NCBI RefSeq assembly: GCF_026745355.1 | Contig: NC_079210.1 | Span: 11,104,560 to 11,168,559 of the forward strand | From: Beta vulgaris subsp. vulgaris | Taxonomy: Eukaryota; Streptophyta; Magnoliopsida; Caryophyllales; Amaranthaceae | Length of the DNA stretch: 64,000 nucleotides | Direction: 5' to 3' | Shown: positions 10,288 to 22,032 of the stretch, piece by piece | How the letters are laid out: every line of letters starts with the position of its first letter | How positions within the stretch are numbered: position 1 is the first letter of the stretch | Program-made: the position numbers and the translations under genes | The notes under the pieces: generated by a model | What the model was told of the DNA's origin: nothing | Database searches by the model: none | The model's input: the letters and a program-made list of their open reading frames with translations, nothing else

Positions 10288-11741
10288 ATGATTGCAAATA
10301 TACATTTACTTACAATGAGGTAAGTGCCCTCAACTTTTACTACTTTGAAATAGACCTGGCAATCGAATCGGATTCGGACTGGATCAATTCAGATCGGACC
10401 GTTTTCTGATCAAGTTATATTCAGACCGGGTTCGGACCAGATCGGACCATTTCGGATCGGACCGAAATTCGGATTATGTTTCGGATCATCATCGGGTTGG
10501 GATGCTTTCGGATCGGACGGTTGTGGATCGGATGGTGGATTGTCTCACCTTTATTATGTATGGAGTTGTTACTCCTTTGGTCTCATGGTTTCTTTAACTA
10601 TGAGCTTTTGTTATGTATATATGGAACTGCCACTATTTGTGCTTTCTAAAGGTATACATAACTAATTTGCATAGTCAGAACTTGTGCTATAGAGTACTTG
10701 TGACAATCGTTTTTTTGAAACGGGTCAATTTCGGGTACTTTGAATCAAAGCCTAATGGAAGCCAATAATTTCTTATTGCTTTGAGATCGAGTTACCTTTG
10801 AATCGGATTGATTTCGATCGGGCAAGAACATATCGGATCATTCGGATTTCGGATGAGTTTCGGATCAAGATTATTTCAGACTGGACCGGACCATTTCGGA
10901 TTCGGACCATCTAGTTCGGACCACGGATCGGATTTTCGGATCAGGACCAACTTTGCCAGGTCTACTTTGAAATGTTTTACTACTTGAAGATTCAAGGTTC
11001 TTGCATTTAGATTGGATGGAGAAAATCATGATGGATCTTCACAAACTAAAAGATGACAAAACATAAGAGATTAAAAAAAAAAAAAAAAGACAGAGGCGCA
11101 TATGGAGGAGGGGGAATAATTTACTTAGTAAGCCTTTTGTTTCATTTTTTTGTTTTGTTTTGTTTAATTCATAATGTAGGTCACATGTACTAAATCTCTA
11201 TAATTTTGTTCAATTTATTGCATAAATATGTATGCAAAACATAAATTAAACCAATGCTATAAAATATAAATTCAGACTAGAACAACATAATGTTCCATTA
11301 AAATTCATTATATTACTAAAACGGATATTGATAACAAAGTATGACATGAAGTCACTAAAAAAACTTTAAATTTGACGTAAGTTCCTATATTAAACTACAT
11401 ATCTCATGTAAGTCTCCACCACACTACATAATGTCGAAAGTTCACTTTTATAAATTTTGTATTTTTTGTATTGCAAATAGGACTTAAGAAGTTTACTAAT
11501 GGACAACTTTTAAAACTTGAAATGTTTTTTGTTAGGGGATCCGATTTGGTGTCTACAGAGGTGAGACTCAATTTTAAAACCATTGAAATTGATAGTGATG
11601 CCAATACCACTAAACCATTATCCACTATTCTATGTCAAAGTCTAAATGACTATGTAGTATGTACTACTTGGTGATTGTATGAGAGAATATTTTTTTGAAT
11701 GGTAAGGAGAATAACCCTATCTACACCTCAACCTACACAGT
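10288..11741. other. Intergenic DNA around a hAT MITE; no gene seen
   Basis: Apart from the hAT element at 10351-10964, this stretch shows only AT-rich sequence, a poly-A tract (about 11073-11089) and TTTTG-rich patches. A plus-strand open frame at 11471-11674 has no recognisable motif and overlaps an equally long minus-strand frame, so neither is called. Confidence 0.4.
10351..10964. mobile_element. hAT-type MITE, 614 bp, with GGATCGGACC-rich interior
   Basis: It starts TAGACCTGGCAA and ends TTGCCAGGTCTA (perfect 12-bp inverted termini) and is flanked by the 8-bp duplication CTTTGAAA (10343-10350 and 10965-10972), the hAT signature. The interior is dominated by variants of CGGATCGGACCG and TTTCGGAT. 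A second copy with the same ends lies at 19730-20333. Non-coding. Confidence 0.93.
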
Positions 11742-12126
11742 TAGGGGTATGCATTGGTCCAGAACTGGACCGGAACCACTTGGACCGTTGGACTGAAACT
11801 GGAATTTTTCGGACGGGATCGGAATTTTTACGGTTTCGGTCCGATTTTGGACTTGTTGGACCGAAATCTGCATTTAAAAAAAGTCTTTTTTATTTTGATT
11901 TACACATATTTATAAATTAGATACACTTAAATATTAATCATTCTAACAATAATAATCTGAAAGTTAATAAAGAGTAGCTGTAATAGCCCTAGTTTTAAGA
12001 GAAATTATTAAATGTTGATAATGTTTATTGAGTTAATTATGTTCCGAAAGTTCTTATTTTATTTGAGTTGTGGAGTATTATTTTTATTTGTCTTATTGTA
12101 ATATATTTGTTATATTAATTTTATGT

Positions 12127-12127
12127 A

Positions 12128-12164
<37 letters not shown>

Positions 12165-12178
12165 TATATATATATATA
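12127..12178. repeat. (TTA)n and (TA)n microsatellite
   Basis: About eleven TTA units run into an ATATATATATATA tract. The AT run followed by TATAAACC could also be the core promoter of the surrounding LTR. Confidence 0.85.
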
Positions 12179-12179
12179 A

Positions 12180-15100
12180 ACCTAGAAAAATAAGTTTAGT
12201 TGTCATCAATTTACGCTATTAACGCCATTTTGTCATCTTTAATCAATTCCTCCAAAATTTTGAATGCCATGTGTAGTATGATGGTTGAACATGATGCTGA
12301 TGTGTCATTCTTCCCTTCAATCCAAAAGTGTGCCATACATTTCTTTTTAAATTTTTCCATTCAATAAGATGATCAATCAATTAATTAAAATCTCCTAAAT
12401 TCGGTAAATTTTTTCACCAATTCCTTTAATCATGGCAACCACTGAGTATCAATAATTAGAGTTGATTTTTGCATTCGAAATCACACCCCCTAAAAATATG
12501 CCATGATTTATAGATTTATCCATAATTCAATTCGATAATTAATCCTATATACTTCATGTATTATGCTACTACTAATGCATCTCTTTTATGTGTGGCAGAT
12601 AATTGATTTTGAATTCTTAAAAAATGTGCATTCTTTAATTAAAGATCAAAATCAATTTTTATATATCCTTATACTTTTCGCTGGATTTTTGGCCTTATAT
12701 GTATAGATACCATAAATTACGGGTATTAATAAGCCGTATTTTACCCATACTTTTAGCCTTATTTAATGGCACACAAAAAAAGGCTTTTACAGAGATGATG
12801 GAAAACATATAGCATTGAGAAAATTCTTTATCATCAAACTTTATACATGAGATTATATATTGCTCACCCTATCAATAATGACATAGAAGTAATATTTTAG
12901 ATTTGTTATTTTAGTCATCTAAGTAGGGTGAATTTATAAGGCACAATATAATTAAATCTGTTGTATATTTTGATTATTGTCATGAGTGTAGTCTAAAACT
13001 GAAGGCTCTTTACAAGTTCATTGAAGTTAATAAGTATGAAAAGTTGAAACCTAACTAATGTTATCATAATCCATACTTCAATTTCAAACTAAAAGAAAAG
13101 AGGTTTGTCTGAGTAATGTTATCCAAATTGTTAATAGATTAAAAAGAGTTTTGCCCCCCTTTAATTAAATAAACAAAAATTTATATTTCAAAGTGGATAA
13201 TGTAAAATTTTGATTTAGTGAAGTACTTTATCCGTACTTTTTAATCAACTTTTATTGTAAAAAAATTGTGGTTCATTGATCCACCATGGCATTAACTAAT
13301 TAAATCAACAGCTCAACACATGGATCATAAGCCAATTTAAATGTATATTTAATATACAATTAAAAAACATCAAATCACAAGCTAGACCATGATTATAGAA
13401 AAAATAAATAATCTTAAATCTTAAATTTATGAAATAGAAAATTTTTTGTGCAAATTGCGCGGATTTGAATCAGGGGAGAATAAAAGTCTATATGGGTTCA
13501 AATTCAATTTCTAAAGAAGAAGGCAGCTTGGGAATGCATGAAATCTACTCGCCAAAGTTCTTGAATACAATTAGATGTTTGAGCTTACCAAACCATAGCA
13601 TAACAAAATTACACACGAAGATGTTTTTCATTAACTATAAATCACCAAAGATAGACTAATAAGAGTTTATGAATAGTGTAAAAGTAAAACCGTTGCAAGT
13701 TAAAAGAAACGGATAAAGTATAAAACAATATAATTGAAATGAATTTAATGTATTATTATCATTATTGTAAAAAAAAAATTGTGTTAAACAACATATCATC
13801 TATATTTATAATATTATCTTATAATCAAAATTACTTGTTAAATAGATAATCTGCAATTGTATGTGCCAGGTTCTACTTTATTATTTATAATAATTTATAT
13901 GGCTCGTAGAATTTTTTTTAATAACACTCTACATTATATACGCTGCTCAAAAGTGATGGAGTACACATATATAGTTACTTTTACTTAAAATTAATTAACA
14001 TAAATGGGGTGGATGTTTTGGGATATAAAGTTAATCTTTTGTAGGACAAGATAGGTGGTGGGTTGAGTATCATAAGGTATTGATATAGAAGTGGATAGTG
14101 GAAAAGGGATGGTTTTTTATTCTGTACTTGCCACATGTGATGGGTGGGCATATAGATGACTTTATCTCCCTTTAATATTTAAAGATACCATCACATATGA
14201 TCAAAAAATATAGAACATGCCAATATCAGATGTATTATCCTATTAGCTGAATATTTGAAACCCCCCACTTCAAAGAAAGAAACTAAAGCTTAGAGTATAT
14301 TAAACCCTCATAGCTAATTTCCTATTCACAAATTTAACCTTTTAGGCTTTGCGAAAGTTGTAGGTGGATATGCTTATATAGATTAAAAAAAAAAATTGGA
14401 ATTATCTTTCTAAAGTAATATGAATTTATCTTTTCTGTTTTTTAACTTCTAAATCATCACTTCTACAAAACCATGGGTGGGGTTTTTGGCATTACCAAGA
14501 TCGATCATAATGTAGATGCAACCATAAGTAATCAATTGATTTTTCTCCAGGAAATTAGCGCACTTGCTAACGGAATATATTATCACATCATGCACCTTTG
14601 GCATGACATCCATAGACTTTCCACAACGAGGAGGTCTTCTTTTTTTTTGCAATTTTAATTAGTAGTTTAATACTAACTTAATATTTCAAAATCGAACATA
14701 TGTACGTACTACAACTTAGAAAATTTATGAGAATAAGTTCATTAGAACATATATAATAATAAAAACCTATAACTTCTACGTTACTCATGTTGCTTTGGCA
14801 ATTTTCAAGGGAAAAATAGAGAATGAGAAAAGAGATAGAGGAAGAGGGGAAAATAATACAGGAACGATGGTGTATAATGAAGTGGTGGATGATAAAAGTA
14901 TTAGGATTAGTAGGTTTTATATTCAATTACTATTATGTGCATTCGATGTACAATAAGTTTATATCAAACTATTTTACTTATGGTCAAAATAAGTCACTTT
15001 CAAGTCCAAACGGGTAACTTTTTAGTTTAAAATGGGTCACTTTTTATATAAAAGATAACTTTTAATGTTAAACAAGTCAGCTTTGTATAAGTAAATTGAC

Positions 15101-15313
15101 CCTCTTATGGCAGAAAGTTACCCAATTTTTTAAGCCTGGGTTATGTATTCAGACACGAACTATTGCATGACGTTATTTGAAGAGTTACAAGCAAACAGCG
15201 TTGGAAAATCTTAATATATAATAAATATCGTGGCAACTCATCTGTTACTGGTTTATGAGGAAATTTTTCAAAACGTTTGAATTGTGTATTGAGTTAGTTG
15301 ACCTAATTTTTTA
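12180..15313. other. AT-rich non-coding stretch within the large LTR
   Basis: No gene, no clear terminal repeats and no recognisable protein homology were seen. Short frames (13465-13659 +, 14449-14652 -, 14678-14926 -) have no motif and overlap frames on the other strand. Part of it may belong to a Helitron whose 3' end lies at 16612. Confidence 0.4.
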
Positions 15314-16411
15314 CGGTTATTCCACCAAATACCCCCGACAAATCAAAAAATTCACCATATACCCTCAATGTTTCAGATATTCACCATATACCCCTGACTT
15401 TTCAAAACAGTGCACCATATACCCATTTTCTAACGGACGTTAAGTCGCCGTTAGTTTTATTTACGATTTTGCCATTATTAACCCTAAATCCTAATTCTAA
15501 TCTAACCTTAATCCTAACCCTAATCTAACCCTTACCCTTACCCCAAACCCTAACCCTAACCCTAACCCAGCCCAACACCCCTCAACCCCAGGCCCAACCC
15601 CACCCCCGCCCCACCCCTCCCCCTCCACCGCCGCATCCCTATCCCTTCCACCGCCGACCTCTCTTCCTCCCCGACAGCAGCCTTCCCTCTCCCCCTCCCC
15701 CTCTTCGTTGACCATCACATCAACTGTTCGCGCAGGGTAGTCGGTTCGCGCAGGGTTCGTCGTTCGCCAGGGCGGTTGGTTCGCGCAGGGTGGTCGGTTC
15801 GCGAGAGTTATCGGTTTTTCGCGCAAGGTGGGGATTTTCGCGGTGGCTGGGTTAGATTTCACCATTTGTAGTCGATTTCGCACAGGGCGGGGGAGTCGAC
15901 GGTGAACGAAGAGGGTGGGGACTCCGTGCAGAACGAAGAGGGTAGGGACTCCGGCGAAGAACGAAGAGGGGTGGGGACTCCGGCGCAGAACGAAGAGGAG
16001 GGTGAGGGTGGCGAACAGACGCGCATGGAGAGGAGAGGTGGCCGGCACGCCGCGACGTGAGGGGGGTGGGGAGGCCGGCCAAACATCGACGGTGGGGGAG
16101 GCCGCCAAACATTGACGGTGGGGGAGAGGAGGGGTAGAGCGCTGGTGGAGGGAAGGGGTGGGGCTGGGGCTGCCAAGGGTAGTTGGTAAGGGGGAGGTTT
16201 AGGGTAGATTAGGTTAGATTGGTTAGGTTAATTAGGATTAGGGTTAATGATGGCAAAATTGTAAATAAAGTTAACTGTGGGTCAACGGCAGTTAGGCAAA
16301 AGGGTATCTGGTGCGCGTTTTCGAAAACTCAAGGGTATACGGTGCATTCTGAAACATTGAGGGTATATGGTGAATTTTTTGATTTGTCGGGGGTATTTGG
16401 TGAAAAAACCG
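15314..16411. mobile_element. Mutator-type element, ~185-bp TIRs, GC-rich interior
   Basis: Inverted ends of roughly 185 bp start CGGTTATTCCACCAAATACC on the left and, read inward, CGGTTTTTTCACCAAATACC on the right. They share blocks such as TCACCATATACCCTCAATG and AATTTTGCCAT. The flanking 9-mers AATTTTTTA and TATTTTTTA match at 8 of 9. The interior (about 15590-16190) is strongly GC-rich and C/G strand-biased, unlike everything around it. It gives long overlapping proline/arginine-rich frames on both strands (for example 15497-16108 minus), which look compositional and not genic. Telomere-like CCCTAA repeats occur at the inner edge of the left TIR. Confidence 0.8.
15536..15567. repeat. Interstitial CCCTAA-type tandem repeat
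   Basis: Four to five consecutive CCCTAA units occur in a wider run of degenerate TAACCCT words (15480-15570), mirrored as GGTTAGG/AGGGTTA words at 16205-16250 in the opposite TIR. The unit is 6 bp, not the 7-bp CCCTAAA of most plant telomeres. Confidence 0.7.
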
Positions 16412-16574
16412 TATTTTTTATGTATCAATTTAGATAAAGTGCAATTGTTTTTTTTTTTCATAATGTGTTGTCAATTCAATTTGATTCAATCAATCTCATG
16501 AAACAAAAATGTTGAAGACGTTAATAACATGTCTCTTTTTGTCTGACAAATAGTTTATAATATCACATACAAAT

Positions 16575-16612
16575 ATGGCTCCTGTGTAATTTTTGCACGG
16601 GTTAAAAACTAG
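16575..16612 (+). mobile_element. Helitron 3' terminus (5' end not located)
   Basis: A CCTGTG...GCACGGG stem-loop is followed by TTAAAAACTAG and a T, the canonical Helitron 3' end. The matching TC start was not identified; it may lie in 12.2-15.3 kb. Confidence 0.55.
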
Positions 16613-16944
16613 TTAATGTATATTATGGATTCTAAGTTTAAGTTGAGCGGTATTTGGCCCAAATAGGAAACCAAAATCGGTTCCCTATCATACCTTATGT
16701 CGGTTCATGAACAAACCAAATCCTACAATTTATTTTCCCCATTATCTCGTGACTTACTCATCCTCATCAAAAACTCAAAAGAAAAACCCCAACCCCAGCG
16801 AAACCTGACCCCTCTCTCTCCTGTGTTCCCTGCCTTCTCGTCGGAGCCCAACCTCGCCGGAGTTCCTTTTCTGTTTGCCGGAGCCGCGTTTTCCCTCCAT
16901 GTTCTCTCTCTCCTTGTTTGTCTTGTTGCTGGTCTTGTTCTTCC

Positions 16945-18628
16945 TGATAAGTGTGTTTCAAACGTACTTTATGGACTCCTTTTAGCTCATTTTGATCCTC
17001 TTTCTCCCCTTTCTTCCCTCTTTATTCTCCATTTCCCCTTCTATTTCATTCACTTGATCATACTTGATCATAGTGATATTTTGCTAGATTTTTAGTCATT
17101 TTTGACCGAATTTCTAGTACATTTGCTTTCACCTTGTTTTGCCATGTTCTTGATATAGGTGAAACTACTAAGATGGCTACGATTTATAAAGTTGGAAAAG
17201 GTAGCAATGAAAACAAAGCACACATTGATAAATGGTGCGCTTGCACCATTCCCCATGGCCGCTCGCACAAAGGAGCACATTGCACAATGAAATCTTGAAC
17301 GGAGAACTTCAAATGGACATAACTTTCGAACCACAAATCGTATGAAGGTAATTCTAGTTGGAGGTGAAAGCTCGTTTCGATGTCTTTCCAACGACTGGTC
17401 ATAAGCTTGATTTGGATATAAAACGAAGAAGTTATGCTCGTTTTAAGTTGAACTGTCCAGTTTGAGGCAGAAGGGTGAGGTGCGCTCGCACCTCATCTTG
17501 GTGCGCCCGCACCAGTCGTTTCCGGAAAATGGAGCTCGTGGCTTCATTAAACGAGTTTTTGTTTTATTTCGAAGACTTACGCTTTATTCTAGTTTTTCAC
17601 ACAACATTCTAGGGTTTTGTATTAGAGAGAAAATACTTTAGTTTAATTGAGATTTGAGAATTGTTGATCATCGTTTGTGATTTCCAATACATTCAAGGTA
17701 CTTTTCATTCAATTCAATTCAAAGTTTTAGTTTTTATTTCATTCTTTCCGTCTTTGTTCTTGCTTTTGATTATTCTAGATCTTTATTCTCTTAGTCCATA
17801 ATTGCGATTTACATTAGTTTAATCATTACTTAATCATGTTTAGCCTTAGATTAGTCATAGATTTATTGTTTAATTGCTTTAACTCCATGATTAGTGAGTA
17901 GTTTCATAATCTAGGGTTAGGGTGAAAGTATGAATTAGGATTTTAAATGTGTTGATTGAGGATTGTGATGTTTAGAGAAGTTATGCATTGATCTTGGTGT
18001 TTTGAAACCTTAGGATAGATATTGATCACATTTATGCTTGGTATTTTGATTTCAAATGTTTTAATCGAATTTTGAACTCTTTTATCATCCCCAAGAATCA
18101 ACTTAATTTCTAGGCAAGATTTGGGTAGAAATTAAGGGGATCCTTTATTAGGGGTTTTCCGAACTTATTGAATCTCTTAATCAATTGACTAAAGACCATT
18201 CGAGAGAGGATTTAGTTGATTGATTAAGTGATTATCTTGAGGACCATTCGAGAGAGGACTCAAGTAATTTAGAGGAAAACTAAACCTTGCATAATCATCC
18301 TGTACATCACAATGCATTAGCATTCATTGGCTTTCTTATTCATACTAGTAACCTTAACTCTAGTGTCTTTTATCTGATATTTAAACTCGTGTTATTTGCT
18401 TGTTCGTGTTATTAGTTAGACTTAATCGATACCAAAACTCTTTCAAACCCCCAAATACCTTTCAATTAGGTAGTCTAGACTTAATAGACTTTAACCAATC
18501 CCTGTTTCCCTGTGGATCGACCCTTGACTTGCCCTTACTATTCTCTTAGTAATTGCTTGTTAGGACTATAAATATTATTTGGAAAGCAGTTTTTAGTGCC
18601 TTAACGACACACTAAAAACCTCTTATCA
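16945..18628 (+). repeat. 5' LTR of the gag-only element
   Basis: 1684 bp, TGATAAG...CTTATCA. It carries two direct copies of the palindromic word GGTGCG(C/T)(C/T)CGCACC at 17479-17492 and 17500-17513 and a related copy at about 17235. CATTCGAGAGAGGA occurs twice near 18188-18260. Minus-strand frames here (17092-17402) recur in the other LTR and are not genes. Confidence 0.92.
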
Positions 18629-18631
18629 AAA

Positions 18632-18648
18632 TGGCGCCGTTGCCGGGG
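18632..18648 (+). promoter_or_regulatory. Primer-binding site complementary to tRNA-Asp
   Basis: TGGCGCCGTTGCCGGGG lies 3 bp after the 5' LTR. It is complementary to the 3' end of plant tRNA-Asp, the primer used by Athila-type gypsy elements. Confidence 0.9.
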
Positions 18649-18823
18649 AAATATGCTATTGATTGAAGTTTTCTTAAGTTTGAAATTGCTTAATTGATTT
18701 TTTTTCTTTTTTTTACTTTTCTTTATTGGTTTTTTTTCTTGTCTTTATTTTAAGTGGTAATTGTTGTTTATATGAGTCTAGGGTTTTGTACATTATTTTT
18801 TTTTTTAAAGAGAATTCCAAAAA

Positions 18824-19732
18824 ATGACGAACTTCTTTTTTCCTCAATATGAGGATGAACCATTTTGGAACTATTATCAGAGATTTGAGAACACTCTTCT
18901 AACTAAGTATAGACTTGAGATTTGGGAGATGTGTGAGGTGATATATGATGGTTTGAATATGCATACAAGAGAAATTATGGAGTCTATGTTTAATGGTGAA
19001 TTTCGATCCCAACACTTTGATGAAGCATGGAGTTTCTTTGGGTGGTTGTCTAGAGATACTTATGAGTGGGACCACGGAAATACCACTTTCTCAAATTTAG
19101 AAGATGTATCTAGCTGTGAACGCCATGTTTATTCTGAAATTCTTAATTCACTTGAAGAAAATACGGCATTGTTAAAGAGATGTGATTCTATGATGGACAA
19201 CATTGTCGAATCTAGCAAAATATCAATTGAAACATTGGGTCAAATTATCAATAATCAAAATCACTCTTGTATGACCATACCTAATGAAGATGATGAGTGG
19301 GATATGGATGAGAATCCCAGAGTAGAGGAATCGTTTGTTGAGAAAGCTTACACTATAAAGTCTAATGATGTTGAAAAAGTAGTTGATGAGACTTTTGTTT
19401 CTACTCGTTCTCTTCATATTCCTTTTTCAAGGAAAATTGACTTAGTTCCTTCCTTTCCCATCTTATTCCCTCGCCTCAAAGTTTCACCATTGGAAGAGCC
19501 TTTGACCTCTTTAAACCTTCACAAGACCCAAATGAAAGTCATCGAAGATAGGACCAAGCTTAAAATTTGCAAGGATCACCAAAAGGAGAACTCATTGTTT
19601 TCTTCTTTTTATTTGAATCTTAATGTTTGTTCTTCATACTTTCCAGGATTCTCTTGGAAATTTCATTATTTCCGGCACTCATTACTTGGTAAGCATATAG
19701 ACGCATTGAAATTTGTGCATGCTCTTATCTAG
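18824..19732 (+). CDS. Gag-like ORF (302 aa) of a non-autonomous LTR element
   Basis: A single open frame starts at the first ATG after the primer site (18824). Residues 1-75 look like the Athila/gypsy gag core (EPFWNYYQRFENTLL, then CEVIYDGLNMHTREIMES, then FDEAWSFFGWL). The middle is acidic, rich in Glu/Asp/Ser, and the last 80 residues are aromatic (FPGFSWKFHYF). No zinc knuckle or protease motif was seen. The C-terminus is set by the hAT insertion: its first bases TAG supply the stop right after HALI. Without the insert the frame would run five more codons to a TGA. The product could bind RNA or package transcripts in trans, which is inference. Confidence 0.7.
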   Translation: MTNFFFPQYEDEPFWNYYQRFENTLLTKYRLEIWEMCEVIYDGLNMHTREIMESMFNGEFRSQHFDEAWSFFGWLSRDTYEWDHGNTTFSNLEDVSSCERHVYSEILNSLEENTALLKRCDSMMDNIVESSKISIETLGQIINNQNHSCMTIPNEDDEWDMDENPRVEESFVEKAYTIKSNDVEKVVDETFVSTRSLHIPFSRKIDLVPSFPILFPRLKVSPLEEPLTSLNLHKTQMKVIEDRTKLKICKDHQKENSLFSSFYLNLNVCSSYFPGFSWKFHYFRHSLLGKHIDALKFVHALI

Positions 19733-20333
19733 ACCTGGCAATCGGACCAATCGGATCGGATTCGGACCGGACCAATTCAGATCGGATCGTTTTCGGATCA
19801 AGTTACATTCGGACTGGGATCGGACCGGATCGGACCGTTTCGGATTGGGTCATCGTTCGGACTATTATTTCGGATCGGAATCGGACCGGACCAATTCAGA
19901 TCGGACCGTTTTCGGATCAAGTTACATTCGGACCTGATCGGATCGTTTCAGATTGGGTCATCGTTCGGACTATTATTTCGGATCGGAATCGGAATATGGT
20001 GGAATGAATGGAATACTTATGCCAATGATATTTTTTTTATATAAAAAAACGGGTAAGTTTCGGGTATTTCGGATCAAAGCCAAATCGAAACCAATAATTT
20101 CGGATCGGTTTACCTTTGGGTCGGATCGGTTTCGGGTCGGGTAAGATTATATCGGATCATTCGGATTTCGGATGCGTTTCAGATCAAGATTATTTCGGAT
20201 CGGGATTCGGACCGGATCGGGACCGTTTCGGATTCGGATCAAGGTTCGGACCGTCTCGTTCGGACCCAGATCGGACCACGGATCGGATATTTCGGACCGG
20301 ATTTTCGGATCAGGACCAACTTTGCCAGGTCTA
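19730..20333. mobile_element. hAT-type MITE, second copy (604 bp)
   Basis: It has the same 12-bp ends as the copy at 10351 (TAGACCTGGCAA / TTGCCAGGTCTA) and an exact 8-bp duplication CTCTTATC (19722-19729 and 20334-20341). The interior is again made of CGGATCGGACCG-like words. It is inserted into the last codons of the gag-like ORF. Plus-strand frames within it (19713-20439) are by-products of the repeats. Confidence 0.94.
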
Positions 20334-22032
20334 CTCTTATCTATATCATACCTATTTGATCCATTGTGAAATGTGTGCTAATGCTTATGACAAACTATTG
20401 AGATCTTTGTCAAATTATTTAGTGATAAGGTCTAGCTAATTATCCTAAAAGAGCTATTTTTGCCAGGTATGTTGAGACCCTTCTCCTTATCTTACTTGGT
20501 TAGGATTTTTGCTTGTTTTTCTTCCCTTACCTCATCCCTTACTTTCTCTTTGCTTGTACACTCCGAGGCCGGAGTTTGTATTAAGCTTGGGGGAGTTAGT
20601 TAGCATATGTTCTCTCCATCTCAACATTTTTTTCTCCCCTTTGCATTTAGGTTCTTTTTAGTGCTTTTGCATGTTAGGTTTGCATAAAAAAAACACAAAA
20701 AATATTTTTTTCCCTGCATTTAGGATAGCTTGGTTGCATGCATGATTTGTGGCTAAAAGTGTTCATAACTTGATTGGAAGACCTTCCCTACATTAGACTT
20801 GATGGTTTTGGAAGCCCTGTTGTGACTGTTGAGAACGATAACTTTTGGTAGAGTCTCTTTAAATTAGGCGAGTTGGATGAATGGATTGCCTTGCCCCTTG
20901 TGCGACGAATCCCGAAGGAGGGCCAAGAACCTCGTAAGACTCATTCCCAACCCTCACCATTGATCGCCTAACTTGTGACTTGCATTTTAGCTCCCCAAGA
21001 TTGCAAAGATCGAGCCTTTAGAAGAATGATTTAGGGCGTTTCTTTTTGCTAGAAATAGGAGCTACAAAGCCAAAAGCTTGTATACCGTCATAATTACCCG
21101 CTTCTCAACCATCTGAGCCTTTCTATCCTATTTTTGCTTAACCCTCATAATAAGTCATGGCCAAACTTTCCCCAAAGTGGAGTGCATGTCTAGTTTGTGT
21201 TGAGTTGAGTTGTTTTGATATTGAGTCTTGGTTGAAAGTTAGTTAATATGCAAGTATTTGCAAAAGCTAACAAAAATTTCAAAAGAAATAAAAGAAAGAA
21301 AAAAAGCTCTTAGTGTTTCATTTGAATTTCTATTGAAAGAAAAGAAAGAAAGAGCAATTTGATGAGAAAAATGAAAAATATTCAAAAAGTGAAAGAGTTC
21401 AAAAGGTGAAAGAGTCAAAGTGGAAATCAAGGTTATGTGTGAGTTCTTGAATTGAGATTGGTGTGCACTAGCTTGGGGAGTATTTACCCCTAGTTTGTAC
21501 TCCACTTACCCTTTTTGCACCACATTCCTAAAATATCATCTACACCCTTAACCTAGCCCCGTTACAACCTTGACAAAGTCCCTTTTGACTTCTAGATTAG
21601 ACTTGGTCGATTTAGTAGTGGCAGGCGAGATTTTGTGCAAGTCATGATAAGGGTCATCAAAGTGTGGTAGAGGCGAGCAATTATGGTTGAGCATCCCTAG
21701 GGAGGAGTCAAACTTGGGTCTTGGAAGTGGAGAAGAGTGAGAACTCAACTTGGAAAGCCTTCTCTCAAAAAGACTCGGTTGATCGGTGGATTGAGCCTGT
21801 AGAGTCACTCTTGTGCTTCCTAATCATCATCCCTCTTGTGTTTGGTTGGTCTCCTAAATCTTGCTATGAACTCATTTAGCTTGCATGTCATGTTTGTAAC
21901 CTTGCATTTAGAGCATATAGGTTAGTTTGTTACATGTTTCCCTTTTCTTTTTATTCTCTTTTTCTTCTTCTTTCCTTCATTCTCACTCTTGGTTTACTTG
22001 AGGACAAGCAAAACGCTAAGCTTGGGGGAGTT
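20334..22032 (+). other. Non-coding 3' internal region of the gag-only LTR element
   Basis: No long frame on the element strand. It contains a first polypurine-like AAGCTTGGGGGAGTTAG at about 20584-20601 and a second, AAGCTTGGGGGAGTT at 22018-22032, directly before the 3' LTR. It also holds an AAAGAAAG-rich purine stretch (21255-21420). Minus-strand frames (21239-21505, 21548-21808, 21951-22157) show no motif. Confidence 0.6.

Noticed and set aside
15536..15567. True interstitial telomere
   Set aside because: Units are 6 bp and few, and mirrored words occur in the opposite TIR, so they belong to the element.
15497..16176. Long Pro/Arg/Ser-rich frames on both strands as genes
   Set aside because: They overlap each other in several frames inside a GC-rich Mutator-type element. 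The composition, not coding constraint, keeps them open.
16697..17095. 132-codon plus-strand frame as a gene
   Set aside because: It runs across the target duplication and into the 5' LTR of the gag-only element, so it is a junction product.
19713..20439. Plus-strand frames full of Gly/Asp/Arg/Ser as proteins
   Set aside because: They are translations of the GGATCGGACC-type repeats inside a hAT MITE.
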